A DNA stretch of 48,203 nucleotides. Origin: Prevotella sp. GTDB taxonomy: Bacteria; Bacteroidota; Bacteroidia; Bacteroidales; Bacteroidaceae. The DNA lies in NCBI GenBank assembly GCA_017428805.1, contig JAFRQC010000158.1:1-48203 (forward strand), read 5' to 3'. The notes below the pieces were generated by a model. The model was not told the DNA's origin. It saw only the letters and a list, made by a program, of their open reading frames with translations, and ran no database searches. Shown here in pieces: positions 1-8,610 of the stretch. The translations under genes and the position numbers were made by a program. Each line of letters begins with the position of its first letter. Position 1 is the stretch's first letter.

Positions 1-120
1 GAGTGCGCTTACTACTACAATGACAGGTTGCGTCCGAGCCTCTGCCTCCACAATTTCTTTTAAGCTCAAAATGCTTTTTACGGAACCTACGGACGTTCCG
101 CCGAATTTCATTACTTTCAT
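1..120 (-). CDS. thrA: Aspartokinase N-terminus (probably bifunctional aspartokinase/homoserine dehydrogenase), partial
   Basis: Reading the minus strand from position 120 gives 40 codons beginning MKVMKFGGTSVGS, the conserved aspartokinase N-terminus (KFGGTSV is the ATP/aspartate-binding signature), followed by a helix and a VIVVVSAL strand. The gene leaves the window at position 1, so only the first 40 residues are visible. Aspartokinase phosphorylates L-aspartate at the entry to threonine, methionine and lysine synthesis. In Bacteroidales the form starting this way is usually fused to homoserine dehydrogenase, but the fusion lies outside the window and is inferred. It is divergent from the FkbH operon, and a good promoter lies at 186-217. 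Confidence 0.82.
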   Translation of the reverse strand, partial: MKVMKFGGTSVGSVKSILSLKEIVEAEARTQPVIVVVSAL

Positions 121-185
121 ATTTCTATGCAATTTATCTTGTCGTCGGTACCCCTTCACAATGGGGGACTTCTCCAACGGCGGTG

Positions 186-217
186 CAAAGGTAATGCAAA
201 TAGAGCAAATAACAAAA
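186..217 (-). promoter_or_regulatory. Promoter of the aspartokinase gene
   Basis: On the minus strand a TTTTG box (213-217) is followed after 19 bp by TACCTTTG (186-193), the Bacteroidetes -33/-7 pattern. The predicted start of transcription lies near 178, about 60 nt before the ATG at 120. Confidence 0.7.
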
Positions 218-295
218 GAAATCGCTTATTTTTTCATCAATATCCTCAAAAAGTTAATTATTTCGTTGTTTTCCTAAAAAAAAGAATCATTTCGG

Positions 296-325
296 TTGGT
301 ATTTGATAAAAAATGAGTACTTTTG
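296..325 (+). promoter_or_regulatory. Promoter of the FkbH-MBOAT operon
   Basis: TTG at 296-298 and TACTTTTG at 318-325 are 19 bp apart, a Bacteroidetes -33/-7 pair. Transcription would begin near 332, about 23 nt before the ATG at 355. No other convincing promoter is seen before 8570, so the eight genes are probably one transcript. Confidence 0.7.
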
Positions 326-354
326 CACCGAAATAATAATATGTAAGGTATAGA

Positions 355-2094
355 ATGCTTCAATATAAAGACTTAAAGAAGATTCTGAAACAGGATAACT
401 CGGGGCTTCCTTCTGTGAAGGTGGCTCTTGTCGGAGATACGGCTACACAGTTCTTGGCTACAGCTATTCAGGGTATGGGCGTAGAACGGGGATATCATAT
501 CGACTTGTTTGAGGCAGAGTATAATCAGGTGGAGCGCCAGTTTATGGATCCATCAAGTGAGTTATACGAATTTGATGCAGATGTTATTGTTGTATTCCAG
601 TCCACACATAAGTTAGGAGAATATCATAGTTTGCTCTCTGTTGAGCAACAGACAGTTTTGGCAGACGAGCGTTTGTCTTTTGTGGCATCGATTTGTGAGA
701 ATCCTGCTTTTGCCAATAAGAAGATTATCTATTTCAATTATGCAGAGATAGAGGATACGGTCTTTGGCAGTTATGCTAATAAGGTGACATCCTCATTGTC
801 TTATCAGGTCAGGAAACTGAACTATGAGCTGATGAACCTCTCGCAGCAGTATCCGATCCTTTTCATCTGTGACATTGCCGGTCTTCAGAATAAGTTAGGT
901 CGTGACTATATGTTTGCGCCAAATGTTTACGTCAGCACAGAGATGATCTTGAGCGTGGATGCCCTGCCATACGTGGCTTCAAGGTTGATGGATATTGTTT
1001 GCGCTATCAAGGGACAGTTCAAGAAGTGCCTGATCCTCGACCTTGATAATACAGTCTGGGGCGGTGTCATCGGAGATGACGGGTTGGAGGGTATCCAACT
1101 TGGTCACGGGCTTGGTATCGGAAAGGCCTTCACGGAGTTCCAGATGTGGGTGAAGAAGCTGAAACAGCGTGGTATCATCATTTGTGTGGCCTCGAAGAAT
1201 AATGAGGAAACGGCGAAGGAACCGTTTGAGAAGCATCCTGACATGGTGCTGAAACTGGATGACATTGCTGTGTTCCAGGCCAACTGGGAGACGAAGGTCG
1301 ACAATATCCGAACTATTCAGAGCATCCTGAACATTGGCTTCGACTCGATGGTGTTCCTCGATGATAATCCATTTGAGCGGAATATCGTCCGTGAGAATAT
1401 CAAGGGCATTACTGTTCCGGAACTGCCGGAGGATCCGGGAGAATACCTGGAATACTTATATTCCCTCAATCTCTTTGAGACGGCCAGCTATAGCAATGCT
1501 GACAAAGACCGTACCAAACAGTATCAGGTGGAGGCCAAGCGTGTATCTCTGTCGAAGACCTTTACCAACGAGGCTGATTTCCTCAAATCGCTGAATATGG
1601 TGTCGACCGTCAGTGGCTTTACCAAGTTCAATACTCCTCGCGTGGCTCAGCTCTCCCAGCGTAGTAACCAGTTCAATTTGAGGACTATCCGCTATACAGA
1701 GGCTGACATCACAGCTTTAGCAGAGGATCCGAACGTGATAGACCTCAGTTTCACGCTTGAGGATAAGTTTGGCGACAACGGTCTGATTGCGGTCATCATC
1801 ATGAAGCGGCAGGATGCCGAGACGCTCTTCGTTGATACATGGTTTATGAGTTGCCGTGTATTGAAGCGTGGCATGGAGAACTTCACCCTCAATACGATGG
1901 TGGAACGTGCCAAGGCTGCCGGCTATAAGAAGATTATCGGCGAGTATCTGCCTACACCAAAGAACAAGATGGTGGAGAACCACTATACAGGGCTTGGCTT
2001 CACGAAGATGGAAAATTCAGAGACGGCCCGTTATGAGTTGCATGTTGAGGCTTATCAGCCCAAGGAATGTTATATTGACACAAAAACAGTATGA
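355..2094 (+). CDS. FkbH-like HAD-IIIC protein (probable glyceryl/acyl-ACP loading enzyme)
   Basis: The 579-residue protein has the FkbH layout: an N-terminal SGNH-like region (about residues 20-200), a HAD core with the DLDNT motif (Asp229 and Asp231) followed by WGGVIGDDG, and a C-terminal GNAT-like region (about 420-560). Characterised FkbH proteins take 1,3-bisphosphoglycerate and load a D-glyceryl unit onto an acyl carrier protein. An ACP gene lies three genes downstream, which supports loading here. It is first in the operon, and its stop codon overlaps the next start (ATGA at 2091-2094). The exact acyl group is unknown; other HAD-IIIC proteins load related three-carbon units. Confidence 0.85.
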   Translation: MLQYKDLKKILKQDNSGLPSVKVALVGDTATQFLATAIQGMGVERGYHIDLFEAEYNQVERQFMDPSSELYEFDADVIVVFQSTHKLGEYHSLLSVEQQTVLADERLSFVASICENPAFANKKIIYFNYAEIEDTVFGSYANKVTSSLSYQVRKLNYELMNLSQQYPILFICDIAGLQNKLGRDYMFAPNVYVSTEMILSVDALPYVASRLMDIVCAIKGQFKKCLILDLDNTVWGGVIGDDGLEGIQLGHGLGIGKAFTEFQMWVKKLKQRGIIICVASKNNEETAKEPFEKHPDMVLKLDDIAVFQANWETKVDNIRTIQSILNIGFDSMVFLDDNPFERNIVRENIKGITVPELPEDPGEYLEYLYSLNLFETASYSNADKDRTKQYQVEAKRVSLSKTFTNEADFLKSLNMVSTVSGFTKFNTPRVAQLSQRSNQFNLRTIRYTEADITALAEDPNVIDLSFTLEDKFGDNGLIAVIIMKRQDAETLFVDTWFMSCRVLKRGMENFTLNTMVERAKAAGYKKIIGEYLPTPKNKMVENHYTGLGFTKMENSETARYELHVEAYQPKECYIDTKTV

Positions 2095-2510
2095 CCATTC
2101 AAGAACTGGCAGCACAGTCTGCCCATATCACACACGCCTATCAGGTCACGCAGGAGGTTTATGATCATTTTCAGCGTTGTAGTCTCGACTACAATCCGTT
2201 GCATACTGACTCTGCCTATGCCAACAATAAGGGCTTTAGGGGTATTGTCATGTATGGAAATATCTTGAATGCCTTTATCTCTCATTTCGTGGGTATGCTG
2301 CTTCCCTCTAAAGAACTGATGATCCAGTCACAAGACATCAGTTTCCACAAACCAGTATTTCTGAATGATGAGATACTGTTGGAATCTGAGATTGACATTG
2401 TTTCAGAGGCGGTGAACATCATTAATTATAAATTGAAGTTTCGTCGTCTTGTTGATGGGAAATCAGAGCTGGTTGCAAAAGGACACGTACAAGTTGGACT
2501 CCTGAAATAA
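2091..2510 (+). CDS. MaoC-like hot-dog dehydratase/hydratase
   Basis: The 139-residue protein is a single hot-dog domain. The hydratase-2 signature is visible as D33-x-N35-P36-x-H38-x-D40 followed by GFRGIVMYG; in characterised (R)-enoyl-CoA hydratases the Asp and His of this motif are catalytic. The usual HG of the second half is YG here. It overlaps fkbH by 4 bp and is followed 13 bp later by an SDR gene. A MaoC protein and an SDR are the dehydratase and ketoreductase activities of an acyl-ACP chain modification, so the loaded unit may be altered before transfer. Whether the substrate is ACP- or CoA-bound cannot be told from sequence. Confidence 0.8.
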   Translation: MTIQELAAQSAHITHAYQVTQEVYDHFQRCSLDYNPLHTDSAYANNKGFRGIVMYGNILNAFISHFVGMLLPSKELMIQSQDISFHKPVFLNDEILLESEIDIVSEAVNIINYKLKFRRLVDGKSELVAKGHVQVGLLK

Positions 2511-2523
2511 AAATAGTGAAAGA

Positions 2524-3252
2524 ATGAATATATTAGTTACAGGTGGAACTTCAGGCTTGGGTAAGGCTACGGTAGAATTGTTGGTTAAAGACCTGCATCA
2601 AATCTATTTCAGTTACCTGCCCACAGAAGCGTACAAGGCTGTGGCAGAAGAAATGGAAGCTACTTATAGTAGCGTCAATGCCGTACCTGTCAATTTCTGT
2701 GAGGAAGAGAGCGTGGATGCCTTCTGTGAACAAGTCAAGACATGGGATATTGACGTGCTGGTCAATTGTACGTATGTTGGCAAGCCCCAGACAACCTATT
2801 TCCATAAAATAGCCCCAGGAGAATTCCTCAGGGCTTTTGAGATGAATATTATCCCGATGGTGAAGATTACCCAGGCCACCCTTGGGATCATGAAAAAAAA
2901 GAAGTTCGGGAAAATCATCAATATCATTACAGAGGCTGTCATCGGGCTGCCTCCCATGGGCTATAGCCTTTATGCGGCGAATAAAGCCTATCTGATGGAA
3001 CTCTCGAATGTATGGAATAAGGAATATACGAGATATAATGTGACAAGTAACTGTATTCTGCCAGCCTATATGCAAACGAGTTTTGCGGAGGTTGATGAGC
3101 GCATTTTGGAACAGATGCAAATGGAACATCCTCTGAAACAGTTACTTACGCCAGAAGAGGTGGCCAAGGTTATCAAATTCTTCGTGGATGCTTCACAGCA
3201 GGTTAATGGCGTCAAGCTGCCTGTGAATGCAGGTACATTATTAATGGCATAA
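2524..3252 (+). CDS. SDR-family reductase, FabG-like, with divergent active site
   Basis: The 242-residue protein has the Rossmann glycine motif TGGTSGLG near the N-terminus, Asn108, and the Tyr150-x3-Lys154 pair of classical short-chain dehydrogenases. FabG members reduce 3-oxoacyl-ACP with NADPH. Two motifs are off consensus: the NNAG motif reads NCTY (81-84), and the region that normally carries the catalytic serine reads ITEAVIG (135-141), with no serine. The C-terminal PVNAGTLL segment resembles the FabG end. It sits between the MaoC and ACP genes, so an ACP-bound substrate is likely, but the altered motifs mean activity should not be assumed. Confidence 0.8.
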   Translation: MNILVTGGTSGLGKATVELLVKDLHQIYFSYLPTEAYKAVAEEMEATYSSVNAVPVNFCEEESVDAFCEQVKTWDIDVLVNCTYVGKPQTTYFHKIAPGEFLRAFEMNIIPMVKITQATLGIMKKKKFGKIINIITEAVIGLPPMGYSLYAANKAYLMELSNVWNKEYTRYNVTSNCILPAYMQTSFAEVDERILEQMQMEHPLKQLLTPEEVAKVIKFFVDASQQVNGVKLPVNAGTLLMA

Positions 3253-3269
3253 CTAGTTTTAATTCAAAT

Positions 3270-3509
3270 ATGGAAAGACAAGAGATTTTTGAGAAATTGA
3301 ATGAGATTTTTATGGATGTGCTTGATCTTGACGAGTGCAATCTCACCGACGAGACAAGTGCCAATGATATTGAGGAATGGGATTCGCTGAGTCATATCCA
3401 GCTGATCGTGGCTATTGAGAAGGCTTTCAAGATCAAGTTCACTTCGTTGGAGATCATGAAGTGGCAGAATGTGGGCGAGATGGTTGACTCGATGCTCCAA
3501 AAATTGTAA
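3270..3509 (+). CDS. Acyl carrier protein
   Basis: The 79-residue acidic protein has the ACP four-helix pattern with DSL at 38-40, so Ser39 is the predicted 4'-phosphopantetheine site. It is not the housekeeping fatty-acid AcpP by context: it sits directly before a membrane-bound O-acyltransferase and downstream of an FkbH loader. The arrangement recalls DltC, the carrier that delivers D-alanine to the MBOAT protein DltB. The TAA stop lies inside a GTAAATC heptamer repeat (3506-3519). Confidence 0.9.
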   Translation: MERQEIFEKLNEIFMDVLDLDECNLTDETSANDIEEWDSLSHIQLIVAIEKAFKIKFTSLEIMKWQNVGEMVDSMLQKL

Positions 3510-3525
3510 ATCGTAAATCCTACTA

Positions 3526-4989
3526 ATGGTAGTCAACTCTGTCAGGTTCCTTTTCTTCTTCATAGTAGTCTTCGCCGTCTACTATTTGCCATTCACGAAG
3601 AAATCCTCTCGCCATCAAAACATCTGGCTACTGTTGGCGAGCTATTTCTTCTACGGTATGGTCGACTGGAAGATGGTGGTAATACTGTTAGGTGCCACGG
3701 CTGTGTTCTATGCCCTTGGACTGTGGTTAAAGGACATGATGCAGAAAGGTCGTGCCAAGCAGGCCTCGCACCTGACCACTTTCGGCGTGGCTTTGGGAAT
3801 CTGTTTGTTGCTATACTTCAAATACCTGAATTTCTTCGGTGAGTCATTTGTAGAATTGCTCAGTGCCATTGGACTGAAGGCTACGTGGACAACCCTGAAC
3901 ATCATCGTGCCTGTCGGCGTGAGTTTTTTTACGTTCAAGTTGATCAGCTATTTGATTGAAATCCATCGCGAACATGTCGAACCGAGTAAGGATATGGTGG
4001 AGTTTGCTACCTACATTGCCTTCTTCCCGACACTGCTCTCTGGTCCTATTGACCGTCCGAACACGTTTATTCCACAGTTGAGGAAATCACATTCATTAGA
4101 TTATGCACAAGCTGTGGACGGCTGTCGCCAGATCCTCTGGGGTATGTTTACGAAGATATGCATAGCCGACCATTTGGCCATCGTAACGGAGAGTGTATGG
4201 GCGGATTATTCCAGTCAGGCGGGTTCGACGTTGCTCCTATGGACGCTGCTCTACACCATGCAGATCTACACTGACTTTGACGGCTATTCGAATATGGCCA
4301 TCGGCGTGGGCAAGATTCTCGGTTTCAATATCACCCGCAACTTCAACCATCCTTTGCTGGCTCGTAATATCGCAGAGTTTTGGCGTAATTGGCATATTTC
4401 GCTCACGTCGTGGGTCACCGACTATGTGTTTATGCCATTGAACATCGCCTTCCGTAATATGGCTAACTGGGGGGTGATGCTTGCTGTGACCATCAACATC
4501 GTACTTATCGGTCTTTGGCATGGAGCCAATTGGACATTTGGCTTTTTCGGCCTCTATCATGCCATGCTCTTTATGCCGCTGGTCCTTTCTGGTTCCTTCG
4601 GTAAGAACAAGAAACTGCGTCCCAACGACCATAATCTGCCCAAGTTGAAGGACTTCTCGAAGATGTTGATGAACTTTTTCCTTGTATCGTTAGGATTCGT
4701 ATTCTTCCAAGCTGGTAGTGTGACTGATGCCTTCAGTTTCTTCGAGGGCATTCTGTCATTATCGCTATTCTCTATGCCAACCTTGGCGGTTAAGAAGTTG
4801 ACGCTGTTGCTTATCCTCATCGTGTTGATTTTGGAGTGGACAACCAGGAAGAAGGAACATCCGTTACAATTACCGACAGACGGTATCTTCAAGTATTCCG
4901 CAGTCCGATATCTGCTCTATACAGCCATCAGCCTCATGATGTTCCTATTTGCCGGAGAAGTCGAGACATTCATTTATTTCCAGTTCTGA
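3526..4989 (+). CDS. MBOAT-family O-acyltransferase (AlgI/DltB type), first copy
   Basis: The 487-residue polytopic membrane protein begins with the family's typical M-x-x-NS-x-x-F-LFF start. It carries both conserved histidines: His290 in FWRNWHISL and His332 in GLWHGANW, the latter being the MBOAT catalytic histidine. Family members move an acyl group across the membrane to an exported glycan or teichoic acid. It follows the ACP gene by 16 bp and is followed 2 bp later by an SGNH-type partner. A second MBOAT/SGNH pair lies just downstream with the same C-terminal ending (GEV-x-TFIYFQF). The donor (acyl-ACP or acyl-CoA) is not known. Confidence 0.9.
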   Translation: MVVNSVRFLFFFIVVFAVYYLPFTKKSSRHQNIWLLLASYFFYGMVDWKMVVILLGATAVFYALGLWLKDMMQKGRAKQASHLTTFGVALGICLLLYFKYLNFFGESFVELLSAIGLKATWTTLNIIVPVGVSFFTFKLISYLIEIHREHVEPSKDMVEFATYIAFFPTLLSGPIDRPNTFIPQLRKSHSLDYAQAVDGCRQILWGMFTKICIADHLAIVTESVWADYSSQAGSTLLLWTLLYTMQIYTDFDGYSNMAIGVGKILGFNITRNFNHPLLARNIAEFWRNWHISLTSWVTDYVFMPLNIAFRNMANWGVMLAVTINIVLIGLWHGANWTFGFFGLYHAMLFMPLVLSGSFGKNKKLRPNDHNLPKLKDFSKMLMNFFLVSLGFVFFQAGSVTDAFSFFEGILSLSLFSMPTLAVKKLTLLLILIVLILEWTTRKKEHPLQLPTDGIFKYSAVRYLLYTAISLMMFLFAGEVETFIYFQF

Positions 4990-4991
4990 CC

Positions 4992-6017
4992 ATGAAGAAG
5001 TTCCTGCTAAAATTATCATATACTGTCCTGCCGGTATTTCTACTGCTGTTTGGATTGACGGCATACGTCACACTCTATGTCCTTCCCAAGACAACAGGTG
5101 ATTTAGGACATTTGGCATTGATTCCGTTTGGTTGTAACGAGGATGATGCTGACGAGATGAAAGAGCTGCTTTACATGAATGTCAATCAGACTGATAGTCT
5201 GAGGAGTATTCATGCTGATGTGTTGACTGTGGGTGACTCCTTCTCCAGAATGGGTCGATTAGGCTATCAGAACTATCTAGCAGCTCAAGGTGTTTCTGTA
5301 GTCAATTGTGCCAGAGAACTATACGAGAATCCCATGCAGTATGCCTATAACATCCTTGATAGGGGATTGGTGGACTCCACGAATATCGGCGTGCTGGTTA
5401 TTCAGGTAGGGGAACGAGATCTTGTCAGTAGGGCAGAGGAGTTTAATGTCGATAAAGTTGACATGAATGAACTCGATCCCGAACCTTCTTCCAATAGTGG
5501 TAGAGAGAATCCTAATGCATGGTCCCTCTTGCGGGCCAGAGATTTCCTGACGTACCGCCTACACTGGAGTCCTGTGTATAAGGTAACCCTTGACAAGGAC
5601 TATTTTAACAGTAAGGAGCCTCGTAGCCTGTATTTCTATTGTGCTGACATCACCAACGGAGTGAGCATTGGCGATGCCTCCAAGCAGAAAGTTCAGGAAG
5701 TATTTCAAATCCTGACCAGGAAGGCAGAGAAGCGTGGCATCTCTTTGCTGCTGATGATTCCTGTTGACAAGTATGATATGTATCAGGATCATATTGTTGA
5801 CAATCCCTATCCTCGTAAGACTTATGTCGAGGATGCCCGTGAGCTTTTTGGCGATAAGCCGAATGTCTTACTGTGTAAGTATCTCTTGACACCTTTAATA
5901 GAAAAAGGTGAGAAAGATGTGTTCTCTTTCGATGACAGTCACTGGAGCATCAAAGCCTCAGAGATTGTTGGTATAGAACTGAGTAAAAGAGTTAAACGCC
6001 GTCTATATGAACTTTAA
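4992..6017 (+). CDS. SGNH/AlgJ-DltD-like acyltransferase partner, first copy
   Basis: The ATG at 4992, 2 bp after the MBOAT stop, is preferred over upstream in-frame starts because it opens a clear signal anchor (MKKFLLKLSYTVLPVFLLLF). The 341-residue protein then has GDSFS (Asp82, Ser83) and a C-terminal DDSHW (Asp314, His317), the Ser and Asp-x-x-His of SGNH hydrolases and of AlgX/AlgJ-type O-acetyltransferases. In such systems the MBOAT exports the acyl group and the SGNH protein passes it to the polymer in the periplasm. The gene overlaps the second MBOAT by 11 bp. It is clearly paralogous to the gene at 7458. Confidence 0.85.
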   Translation: MKKFLLKLSYTVLPVFLLLFGLTAYVTLYVLPKTTGDLGHLALIPFGCNEDDADEMKELLYMNVNQTDSLRSIHADVLTVGDSFSRMGRLGYQNYLAAQGVSVVNCARELYENPMQYAYNILDRGLVDSTNIGVLVIQVGERDLVSRAEEFNVDKVDMNELDPEPSSNSGRENPNAWSLLRARDFLTYRLHWSPVYKVTLDKDYFNSKEPRSLYFYCADITNGVSIGDASKQKVQEVFQILTRKAEKRGISLLLMIPVDKYDMYQDHIVDNPYPRKTYVEDARELFGDKPNVLLCKYLLTPLIEKGEKDVFSFDDSHWSIKASEIVGIELSKRVKRRLYEL

Positions 6018-7455
6018 TTCGTTTGAGTTCCTGGTGTTTCTGCCGATAGTGTTTGTGCTTTACTGGTTTGTCTTCCAGAAGCGCGAATGGCAGAACCTGC
6101 TGATTGTCACGGCCAGCTATGTGTTTTATGGCTGGTGGGATTGGCGTTTCCTGTTCTTGATTGTATTTACGTCGCTGTGTAGTTTCTATAGTGGTGTGCT
6201 GATTGAGCATTTCGAGGGACAGAAGCGAAGGCAGCGGATGGTGTGCGCTGTGAACTTGATAGTGAACTTCTTGATCTTAGGTGTATTCAAGTATTATAAT
6301 TTCTTTGCTGACAGTCTCGCACAATTGTTTTGGCATTTGTTCCATTATCAGTTGGATTGGGTAACGCTGAACGTGATTCTGCCCGTAGGTATCAGCTTCT
6401 ACACCTTCCAGGCACTCAGCTATACGATCGATGTTTATCGGAAAGACGTGCCTGTCACCAGGAACATCGTGGAGTTTTGTGCGTTTATCAGTTTCTTCCC
6501 GCAGTTAGTGGCAGGTCCTATCGAACGGGCCAAGAACCTGTTGCCGCAGTTCCAGCGTGACCGTCATTTCGATTATGAACTGGCTGTGGACGGTTGTCGT
6601 CAGATGTTGTGGGGATTCTTTAAGAAGGTTGTCATTGCGGATAGATGTGCAGCGAATCTTAATCCGCTTTGGGATTCATACGCCGACTATTCAGGCGTCA
6701 GCCTTTGGCTATTGGCACTCCTGTTTACCTTCCAGATATACTGCGATTTCTCAGGTTACAGTGATATTGCCATAGGTTGTGCACGTCTGTTTGGTATCAA
6801 GTTGCTGCCTAACTTCAATTACCCCTATTTGTCGAGATCAATATCAGAATTCTGGCGTCGGTGGCATGTATCGCTGATGACGTGGTTCCGCGACTATGTC
6901 TATATTCCCCTTGGCGGAAGCCGTTGTGCCCAGTGGAAGGTCATCCGTAATACGTTTATCGTGTTTGGTGTCAGTGGCTTGTGGCACGGAGCAAATTGGA
7001 CATTCGTGTGCTGGGGCTTGTATCATGGCACTCTGATTGTGTTATATAAACTGTTGCATATCAACACCAAGGATAAGGACATTCTGGCTGCTGGACGCAG
7101 GTTCCCAACGATCAAGGATGTGTGTAGAGTTGTTGTGACATTCTGTCTGGTTGTTGTCGGCTGGGTTATTTTCCGTGCTGAGAATATCTCTCAGGCATGG
7201 GATATCGTGTCTCGTATGTTCCTGACAGCTTTTGATGATTTCCACTTCCGTTTGGGAAGTACCAATACTTTTATTGCAATCTTGTTGCTGATGATTGTAG
7301 AGTATCTGCAACGCGACAAGGTACATGTACTTCAGTTCCCTGACAACAGGGTGTTCCGCTGTTCTTCGGTCCGTTATTCGCTTTATGCATGTATCGGGCT
7401 TCTGATGTTCTTCTATGCCGGTGAAGTCCAGACATTTATATATTTCCAATTCTGA
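6007..7455 (+). CDS. MBOAT-family O-acyltransferase, second copy
   Basis: The 482-residue protein starts MNFNSFEFLVFLP, as AlgI relatives do, and has many hydrophobic segments. His287 (FWRRWHVSL) and His327 (GLWHGANW) match the two MBOAT histidines, and a YIPLGG motif follows the first. It shares its general plan and C-terminus with the MBOAT at 3526 but is only partly alike, so the two pairs may act on different acceptor sites or acyl donors. It overlaps the upstream SGNH gene by 11 bp and is followed 2 bp later by the second SGNH gene. Confidence 0.9.
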   Translation: MNFNSFEFLVFLPIVFVLYWFVFQKREWQNLLIVTASYVFYGWWDWRFLFLIVFTSLCSFYSGVLIEHFEGQKRRQRMVCAVNLIVNFLILGVFKYYNFFADSLAQLFWHLFHYQLDWVTLNVILPVGISFYTFQALSYTIDVYRKDVPVTRNIVEFCAFISFFPQLVAGPIERAKNLLPQFQRDRHFDYELAVDGCRQMLWGFFKKVVIADRCAANLNPLWDSYADYSGVSLWLLALLFTFQIYCDFSGYSDIAIGCARLFGIKLLPNFNYPYLSRSISEFWRRWHVSLMTWFRDYVYIPLGGSRCAQWKVIRNTFIVFGVSGLWHGANWTFVCWGLYHGTLIVLYKLLHINTKDKDILAAGRRFPTIKDVCRVVVTFCLVVVGWVIFRAENISQAWDIVSRMFLTAFDDFHFRLGSTNTFIAILLLMIVEYLQRDKVHVLQFPDNRVFRCSSVRYSLYACIGLLMFFYAGEVQTFIYFQF

Positions 7456-7457
7456 GT

Positions 7458-8570
7458 ATGAAGAAATTCCTGATTAAAATCTCATATATCGTCTTGCCTA
7501 TATATATAATAATGTTAGGGCTTGTGGCTTATGTTACATTGTACATTAGTCCTCGGGCAGATAGTGATCTTGGCAGTCTGGCTCTGATTCCGTTTGGGGT
7601 GGAGTATAGCCAATCGCTTATGAAGTATGGAATGGAGGACACCTTATTTATAAAGGTCAATCATACAGATGAGCTGCGTAACATCCATGTTAATGTGCTG
7701 ACTGTGGGTGATTCGTTCTCTCAACAGGGAAATATTGGTTATCAGAACTATATGCCTGGTGAGGGACTTGCTGTTGCCAATTGTAAGCGTAGTCTTTATG
7801 AGAATCCTATACAGTATGCTTGCAACATTCTTGACTGGGGCGTTGTGGATTCCACCAATATCGATGTACTGGTTGTCGAAGTTGTGGAGCGTGATTTGGT
7901 CCTAAGAATAAGTGATTTCAAGGAATCTAAGGTTGAAGTACCAGAGCCAGAGTCTGCCCCTGACGGTGAAAAACGCAATGCCAACGAATGGTCGCTTCTC
8001 CGAGCCCGTGATTTCGTCTTGTATCGGTTTGCAGGCCGTAGTCCTGTGTATGTGGTTGACCTGAATAGGGATTTCTTCAGCAGTCGTGAACCCAATAAGC
8101 TGTATTTTTATGATGGAGATATTAAAAATGGCCTGACAATTGATGAGGCTGTTATTCCGAAGGTGAAGAACGTCTTTGATTTGTTGACTCGTAAGGCCCA
8201 TGAGCGAGGCATTCAGCTGATGCTGATGATGCCTGTGGATAAATACGATCTCTATCAAGATTATATAAAGGATAATCCGTACCCTCCCAAACGGGTTAAC
8301 GAGGATGTACGCGAGATATTTGGAGATATTCCAGAAGTCATGCTGTGCAAAGACTGTCTGCAGCCTCTCGTGGAGAAAGGAGAGAAAGATGTGTTCCTGT
8401 TTGACAATACCCATTGGAGCTATAAAGGATCCGAGGCTGTCGGCAAGGAACTCAGCAGGAGGGTCTTTCCCCTCCTGAGTAGGAGGGGTGCCCGAAGGGT
8501 GGGGTGGTCTGATCCGCCTCCCAATTCCCAAACGGCGGATGCCTTTTCGTCTATTGACAAACAAAGATAA
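7458..8570 (+). CDS. SGNH/AlgJ-DltD-like acyltransferase partner, second copy, with repeat-derived C-terminal tail
   Basis: The 370-residue protein parallels the one at 4992: signal anchor (residues 1-30), GDSFS with Asp85 and Ser86, the PVDKYD-x-YQD segment, and DNTHW with Asp316 and His319. The first copy ends soon after this motif. The second continues for about 28 extra residues rich in Arg, Gly and Pro that are encoded by a GC-rich palindromic repeat (8467-8512) and a second small hairpin (8512-8540). The tail therefore looks like a late addition, not a functional domain. This is the last clear gene of the operon. Confidence 0.85.
   Translation: MKKFLIKISYIVLPIYIIMLGLVAYVTLYISPRADSDLGSLALIPFGVEYSQSLMKYGMEDTLFIKVNHTDELRNIHVNVLTVGDSFSQQGNIGYQNYMPGEGLAVANCKRSLYENPIQYACNILDWGVVDSTNIDVLVVEVVERDLVLRISDFKESKVEVPEPESAPDGEKRNANEWSLLRARDFVLYRFAGRSPVYVVDLNRDFFSSREPNKLYFYDGDIKNGLTIDEAVIPKVKNVFDLLTRKAHERGIQLMLMMPVDKYDLYQDYIKDNPYPPKRVNEDVREIFGDIPEVMLCKDCLQPLVEKGEKDVFLFDNTHWSYKGSEAVGKELSRRVFPLLSRRGARRVGWSDPPPNSQTADAFSSIDKQR
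8467..8512 (+). repeat. GC-rich palindromic dispersed repeat, copy 1
   Basis: CCCCTCCT-GAGT-AGGAGGGG (8469-8488) is an 8-bp stem with a 4-nt loop, followed by a second short hairpin (GCCC-GAA-GGGT) and then GGGTGGTCTGA. The same core and flank occur in inverted orientation at 14078-14113. Here the element forms part of the 3' end of the SGNH gene. Confidence 0.8.
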
Positions 8571-8610
8571 ATATTTTTTATTTCGTTTAATTTTTTAATT
8601 TTTAACTACA

